From assembly GCA_000299095.1 (NCBI GenBank), contig CP003809.1, positions 868,001-932,000 on the forward strand: a DNA stretch of 64,000 nucleotides. The letters run 5' to 3'. The notes under the pieces were generated by a model that did not search any database, had not been told where the DNA came from, and saw nothing but the letters and a program-made list of their open reading frames with translations. The stretch comes from an alpha proteobacterium HIMB5 (lineage in GTDB: Bacteria > Pseudomonadota > Alphaproteobacteria > Pelagibacterales > Pelagibacteraceae). Made by a program: the position numbers and the translations under genes. This document shows positions 60,539 to 64,000 of the stretch, one piece after another; the stretch's first letter is position 1, and each line of letters starts with the position of its first letter.

Positions 60539-61492
60539 TTATTTTTCAATAACTCTGACGGGCTTCCCATCTACGCAAGCCTCTAATGCTTCGATCATTT
60601 GAGTGTAAAAAATGTGATAATTTTCAGCTGTTACATATCCTATATGTGGAGTTAATAAAGCATTTGGTAAAAATCTAAGTTTATTATTTTCAGGTAATGG
60701 TTCTTTTTCATAAACATCTAATCCTGCACCTGCAATTACGTTTGTAGATAATGCTATAATTAAATCATCTTCATTAACAATAGGGCCTCTTGAAGTATTA
60801 ATCAAAAATGATGTTTTTTTCATCTGATCTAATTCTTTTAATGTAATACAATCTTTGTATCTTTCCCCTCCTTGCACGTGGATAGATAAAAAATCTGAAT
60901 TTTTTATTAAATCTTCTTTGCTACATGGCAAAACATCTAATTCCTTACATGTGTCTAAGTTTAGATTTTCACTCCATGCCATGACTTGCATACCGAAAGC
61001 TTTTCCAATTTTTGCAACTTGGGATCCAACTCTTCCAAGACCAAGCAATCCTAATATTTTACCTTTAAGCTCAACCCCAATTGTAGTTTGCCAGTATCCT
61101 TGGTACATATTATCAATCTCCTCTTTAAGGTTTCTTGCTAAACCTAAAATTAAAGCCCAAGTTAACTCTGGTGTTGGATGTATATTAATTTCAGTACCGC
61201 AAACTAATATATTCTTTTTTTTTGTAGCTTCTAAATTTATTGATTTATTTCTGTTGCCACTTGTAATTATAAATTTAAGCTTCGGGAGATTATTTATTAA
61301 ACTCTCAGTCATTGGAGTTCTCTCTCTCATTATGAGTAAAGCTTCAAAATCAGCTAATTGCTCAATAGCATCGTCTTCATTTTCAAAAGGTTCGCTGAAT
61401 ATCTTAAACTCATATTTTCCAGATAATTTTTCTAAATCTACAAATTGTTGAGATACGTTTTGATAATCATCTAATATTGCAACTTTAAGCAT
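60539..61492 (-). CDS. D-2-hydroxyacid dehydrogenase (PGDH-like)
   Basis: 317 residues. LGLLGLGRVGSQVAKIG (about 147-163) is the NAD loop, NTSRGPIVNEDDL (about 233-245) holds the catalytic Arg, GLDVYEKEPLPENN the Glu, and LTPHIGYVT (about 283-291) the His. Oxidises D-2-hydroxyacids or reduces 2-oxoacids; substrate not clear. Starts with an 8-bp overlap with the upstream DMT permease gene and ends directly before the deacetylase gene. Confidence 0.87.
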   Translation of the reverse strand: MLKVAILDDYQNVSQQFVDLEKLSGKYEFKIFSEPFENEDDAIEQLADFEALLIMRERTPMTESLINNLPKLKFIITSGNRNKSINLEATKKKNILVCGTEINIHPTPELTWALILGLARNLKEEIDNMYQGYWQTTIGVELKGKILGLLGLGRVGSQVAKIGKAFGMQVMAWSENLNLDTCKELDVLPCSKEDLIKNSDFLSIHVQGGERYKDCITLKELDQMKKTSFLINTSRGPIVNEDDLIIALSTNVIAGAGLDVYEKEPLPENNKLRFLPNALLTPHIGYVTAENYHIFYTQMIEALEACVDGKPVRVIEK

Positions 61493-62384
61493 TTTTAATT
61501 TTTCTATTTGATAAAATTATTCCAGTTAAAATAAAAATTGCGCCGAGAATATGATAAAACATAAATTTTTCATTAAAAATAATCATAGCCATTATTGCAC
61601 TTAATATTGGCATTAAATGTAAAAAAACTCCTGATCTGTTAGCACCAATCATTGAAATACCTTTTATCCATAGAATAAATGAAGCAAGGCCTGGAAATAA
61701 AACAACATAGCTTAAAATTAATATAAATGGTTTTTCAACCTTAATAATGTGGCCTAACTGATACTCAATAAAATAAATTGGTATTAAAAATATAAGACCA
61801 AAAGTTATTATAACTTCTAATAAACTAAGTTGTGAAAGTTCATATTTTTGCTTTTTTAATAAAGCAGAGTATAAAGCCCATGAAAACATGGCAATAACCA
61901 TTGTCAAATCACCTTTATTAAAATCTAAACTTAAGAGAACTCCTAAGTTTGCTTTTGTAATAATTAACAATACACCTGTGAAAGAAAAAACTACTCCTAA
62001 AATTTGAAAAATATTTGTTTTTTCAATTTTCAAAATCGATGAAATAAAAATTATCATTACCGGTATGGTAGAGATCATTAAAACTCCACTAATTACCTGA
62101 GTAAAGTTAAGTGAATAATAAACAATAGAGTTAAAAATTGTGATGCTCGTAATTCCTAAAATAATGAATAATTTTAAATTATTAACAATATAGTCTCGTT
62201 TTTTAATTATCTCTGAAAGTGTAAATGGCGCTAGTATTAACCAAGCAAAAAACCATCTATAGAAATTTAATGAAAAAGGTGGAACATCATAAAAACTTGC
62301 AAATTTTCCAACGATAAAATTGCCTGCCCAAAAAGTAACGGTTAAAAATAGAAATACATAAGCAATATTAAATTTATTGCTCAC
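61485..62384 (-). CDS. EamA/DMT family permease
   Basis: 299 residues with about ten membrane spans in two EamA repeats (FWAGNFIVGKFASFY at the start; SWALYSALLKKQKYEL opens the second). Moves small metabolites across the inner membrane; substrate unknown. Ends with a short basic tail. Its start directly follows the dadA stop, so it may handle a D-amino acid or an oxoacid product. Confidence 0.85.
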   Translation of the reverse strand: MSNKFNIAYVFLFLTVTFWAGNFIVGKFASFYDVPPFSLNFYRWFFAWLILAPFTLSEIIKKRDYIVNNLKLFIILGITSITIFNSIVYYSLNFTQVISGVLMISTIPVMIIFISSILKIEKTNIFQILGVVFSFTGVLLIITKANLGVLLSLDFNKGDLTMVIAMFSWALYSALLKKQKYELSQLSLLEVIITFGLIFLIPIYFIEYQLGHIIKVEKPFILILSYVVLFPGLASFILWIKGISMIGANRSGVFLHLMPILSAIMAMIIFNEKFMFYHILGAIFILTGIILSNRKIKNA

Positions 62385-63629
62385 TTAACTGAATCTAGAT
62401 GAACTATATGGGTTTAAATTTAAATTAGTATTTTCTTCAGCAATCATACCTGAAACTATCTTTCCAGATATTGGTCCTAATGTCCATCCTAAATGATGAT
62501 GTCCAAAACAGTAAAAAACATTTTTATATTTTTTAGATGGACCCATTACAGGTAAAAAATCAGGTAATGTTGGTCTAAATCCCAACCATTCATCTTCATG
62601 ATCAGGTAAGTCTCCAAACATATATTTTGCGTTATTAATTAAATTTTTTATTCTTGATTTTGAAAGAGGATTGTCTAAACCACCAAATTCTACTGTTCCA
62701 ACAACTCTCAATCCTTGTTCCATAGGAGTAACACCAAAACCTCTATTCTGAAAAATTACTGGACGACTTAATAAATGATCACAATTTTTAAAATGAACGT
62801 GATATCCTCTTTCTGTGTCTAGTGGAATTTTTTCACCTAAGTTATCTGTAAGCTTTTTAGAAAATGCTCCACACGCTATAACGGCCTTATCAAATACAAA
62901 ACGTTGTGCCTCGGTTATAAAAGTAGGTTTGTCCCCATCAAATTCTATATCCTTGATATTCAACTTATTAAATTTTCCTCCTTTTTTCATAAAAAGATCA
63001 AAAAACTTTAATAAAATTTTTTTTGGATTTCTTGCATGTCTTGCATAAGGATAAAAAACTCCAGCATGATAAAATGGTCTTATATGAGGTTCCAAATCAT
63101 GTATCTCATGTTTGTTAACTAGTTGCTGTTCTACTCCTAATTTTTCTCTGACTTTTATTTCAAGTTCTCTACTTTTTAAATCTTTATCATTCCAAATATA
63201 AAGAATGCCCTTGTTTTCAACTAATCCCTCTAGATCATCAATCTCATCAAAAATTTCATCATATGCAGGTAAAGCTAAATCTAAAATTTGATGCATATTT
63301 TTAGCTGTATGCATCATTTTATTTTTTGATGTATTTAATAAAAATTTTACAAACCAAGGAATCATTTTTGGAACATAATTCCATTTAAGCGCTAATGGTC
63401 CACTAGAACTCATAAGCATTGCAGGCACATCTAAAAGAATATCAGTTCTGTTTAAAGATAGAGATGCGTATGGAGAAAAATGACCTGCATTACCATATGA
63501 AGCAGCAGGACTACCAGGTTCATCTCTGTCAAAAATAGTTACATCAAAACCTTTCTTTTGAAGAAACAGTGCATTTGATACACCTTGGATACCTGATCCT
63601 ATAATACCTACTTTATGAGATTTAGTCAT
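62385..63629 (-). CDS. dadA: D-amino-acid dehydrogenase (DadA family)
   Basis: 414 residues. The N-terminal FAD loop is VGIIGSGIQGVSNALFLQKKG (in parts, 7-26), followed by SYGNAGHFSPYASLSL, a DadA feature. The substrate half contains LEPHIRPFYHAGVFYPYA and the C-terminal FYCFGHHHLGWTLGPISG closes the flavin site. It oxidatively deaminates D-amino acids to 2-oxoacids, passing electrons to the respiratory chain. With the 2-oxoacid/hydroxyacid dehydrogenase two genes down, it could form a short D-amino-acid breakdown route. Confidence 0.87.
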   Translation of the reverse strand: MTKSHKVGIIGSGIQGVSNALFLQKKGFDVTIFDRDEPGSPAASYGNAGHFSPYASLSLNRTDILLDVPAMLMSSSGPLALKWNYVPKMIPWFVKFLLNTSKNKMMHTAKNMHQILDLALPAYDEIFDEIDDLEGLVENKGILYIWNDKDLKSRELEIKVREKLGVEQQLVNKHEIHDLEPHIRPFYHAGVFYPYARHARNPKKILLKFFDLFMKKGGKFNKLNIKDIEFDGDKPTFITEAQRFVFDKAVIACGAFSKKLTDNLGEKIPLDTERGYHVHFKNCDHLLSRPVIFQNRGFGVTPMEQGLRVVGTVEFGGLDNPLSKSRIKNLINNAKYMFGDLPDHEDEWLGFRPTLPDFLPVMGPSKKYKNVFYCFGHHHLGWTLGPISGKIVSGMIAEENTNLNLNPYSSSRFS

Positions 63630-63688
63630 AAAAAAATATACTATTAATGATCAATTTTTTTTAAGCGACAAATTATACTGTGCTTAAA

Positions 63689-64000
63689 TTATGATATATT
63701 TTGATTGTGATTAATCTTCGCACTTAGAACTATTGAAAAACCAATCATAGTAGCGAGCAAGGAAGAGCCACCATAGGACATTATTGGCAAAGGTGAACCA
63801 ACTATAGGTAGTAATCCTAAAACCATAGACATATTAATTGAAACATATAAAAAAATTGCAAATGCAAAACCGAAACAAAAAAGTCTTGAAAAGAAACTTC
63901 TTGAAATCAAACCAGTTCTAATAATTCGATATATTATCAAACCATACAGCAGTAATAAAAGCATAGATCCCAAAAATCCAAATTCTTCAGAAAATAATGT
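63689..64000 (-). CDS. mrdB: RodA/FtsW family peptidoglycan polymerase, C-terminal part
   Basis: Frame open to the window edge; the N-terminal part lies beyond base 64000. Visible are LFSEEFGFLG, then several membrane spans, and VGSPLPIMSYGGSSLLATM (about 70 residues from the C-terminus of the visible part), the Pro-rich SEDS family signature. RodA polymerises glycan strands for cell elongation; the shortness of the C-terminal tail (NHNQNIS) favours RodA over FtsW, which has a long tail. Confidence 0.87.
   Translation of the reverse strand, partial: TLFSEEFGFLGSMLLLLLYGLIIYRIIRTGLISRSFFSRLFCFGFAFAIFLYVSINMSMVLGLLPIVGSPLPIMSYGGSSLLATMIGFSIVLSAKINHNQNIS

Noticed and set aside
60855..61451. 198-codon plus-strand open frame
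   Set aside because: Lies fully antisense to the D-2-hydroxyacid dehydrogenase gene, whose motifs are complete; the frame has no recognisable domain and reflects low stop density on the complement.
62385..63629. LhgO (L-2-hydroxyglutarate oxidase) as partner of glaH
   Set aside because: The N-terminal and C-terminal blocks match DadA-type D-amino-acid dehydrogenases instead, and the gene is 10 kb away.
1..64000. tRNA, rRNA, CRISPR arrays, insertion sequences, prophage
   Set aside because: Reading the intergenic gaps, all under about 150 bp, showed no cloverleaf-like, spacer-repeat or transposase-like sequence.

Overview
The window is a compact, strongly AT-rich stretch with Lys/Asn/Ile-rich proteins. 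Most genes are 0-10 bp apart or overlap by a few bases. I see no rRNA, tRNA, CRISPR array, insertion sequence or prophage. Gene content (ABC uptake systems with abundant periplasmic binding proteins, a polyamine-type transporter, glxBCD/glutamine synthetase III clusters, an ammonium transporter, photolyase) and the extreme streamlining suggest a marine alphaproteobacterium of the SAR11 / Candidatus Pelagibacter type. That placement is inferred from style and content; no marker gene was compared. No gene-free stretch exceeds about 150 bases.

Bases 1-10.8 kb: two paralogous nitrogen clusters. The first runs GS-III (cut by the window start), GlxB, GlxC, GlxD and a 136-aa unknown protein. An ammonium transporter plus a 76-aa membrane protein follows, ended by a strong terminator. 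The second cluster has a 49-aa membrane microprotein, then GlxB, GlxC, GlxD and GS-III. It leads without a gap into a diaminopropionate ammonia-lyase-like enzyme and a DNA photolyase. Together these look like amine or ammonium uptake and capture into glutamine or gamma-glutamylamides, followed by amidotransfer into glutamate-type products.

13.3-20.8 kb (minus strand): a tight eight-gene run csaA, lysE-type exporter, acnA, YfgM-like, bamB, cupin, zapE, yjbQ. 20.8-25.8 kb: argE, an aldehyde dehydrogenase, agmatinase, a secreted HExxH putative metallopeptidase and a membrane-anchored cyclophilin.

25.8-34.5 kb (minus): a 3-hydroxyacyl-CoA dehydrogenase/enoyl-CoA hydratase fusion, a polyamine-family ABC transporter, and an ectoine hydrolase (DoeA-like) next to an Asp/Glu-racemase-fold protein (EutA-like). 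34.5-37.9 kb: two tandem membrane glycosyltransferase paralogues, one broken by a one-base change in a homopolymer.

38-44.8 kb: a HAD dehalogenase, a 2-hydroxyacid dehydrogenase, then a five-gene plus-strand operon (luciferase-like flavin monooxygenase, AA_synth-family protein, alpha/beta hydrolase, aldehyde dehydrogenase, DMT permease). It looks like a catabolic module for an unidentified nitrogen-containing compound.

44.8-57.9 kb: two different branched-chain-amino-acid-type (Liv) ABC systems, enclosing proC-like, glutarate 2-hydroxylase (GlaH/CsiD) and azlCD genes. 58-64 kb: LysE exporter, DUF2805 protein, glutaredoxin, MsrB, a histone-deacetylase-fold deacetylase, a second 2-hydroxyacid dehydrogenase, a DMT permease, D-amino-acid dehydrogenase, and the 3' end of rodA cut by the window edge.
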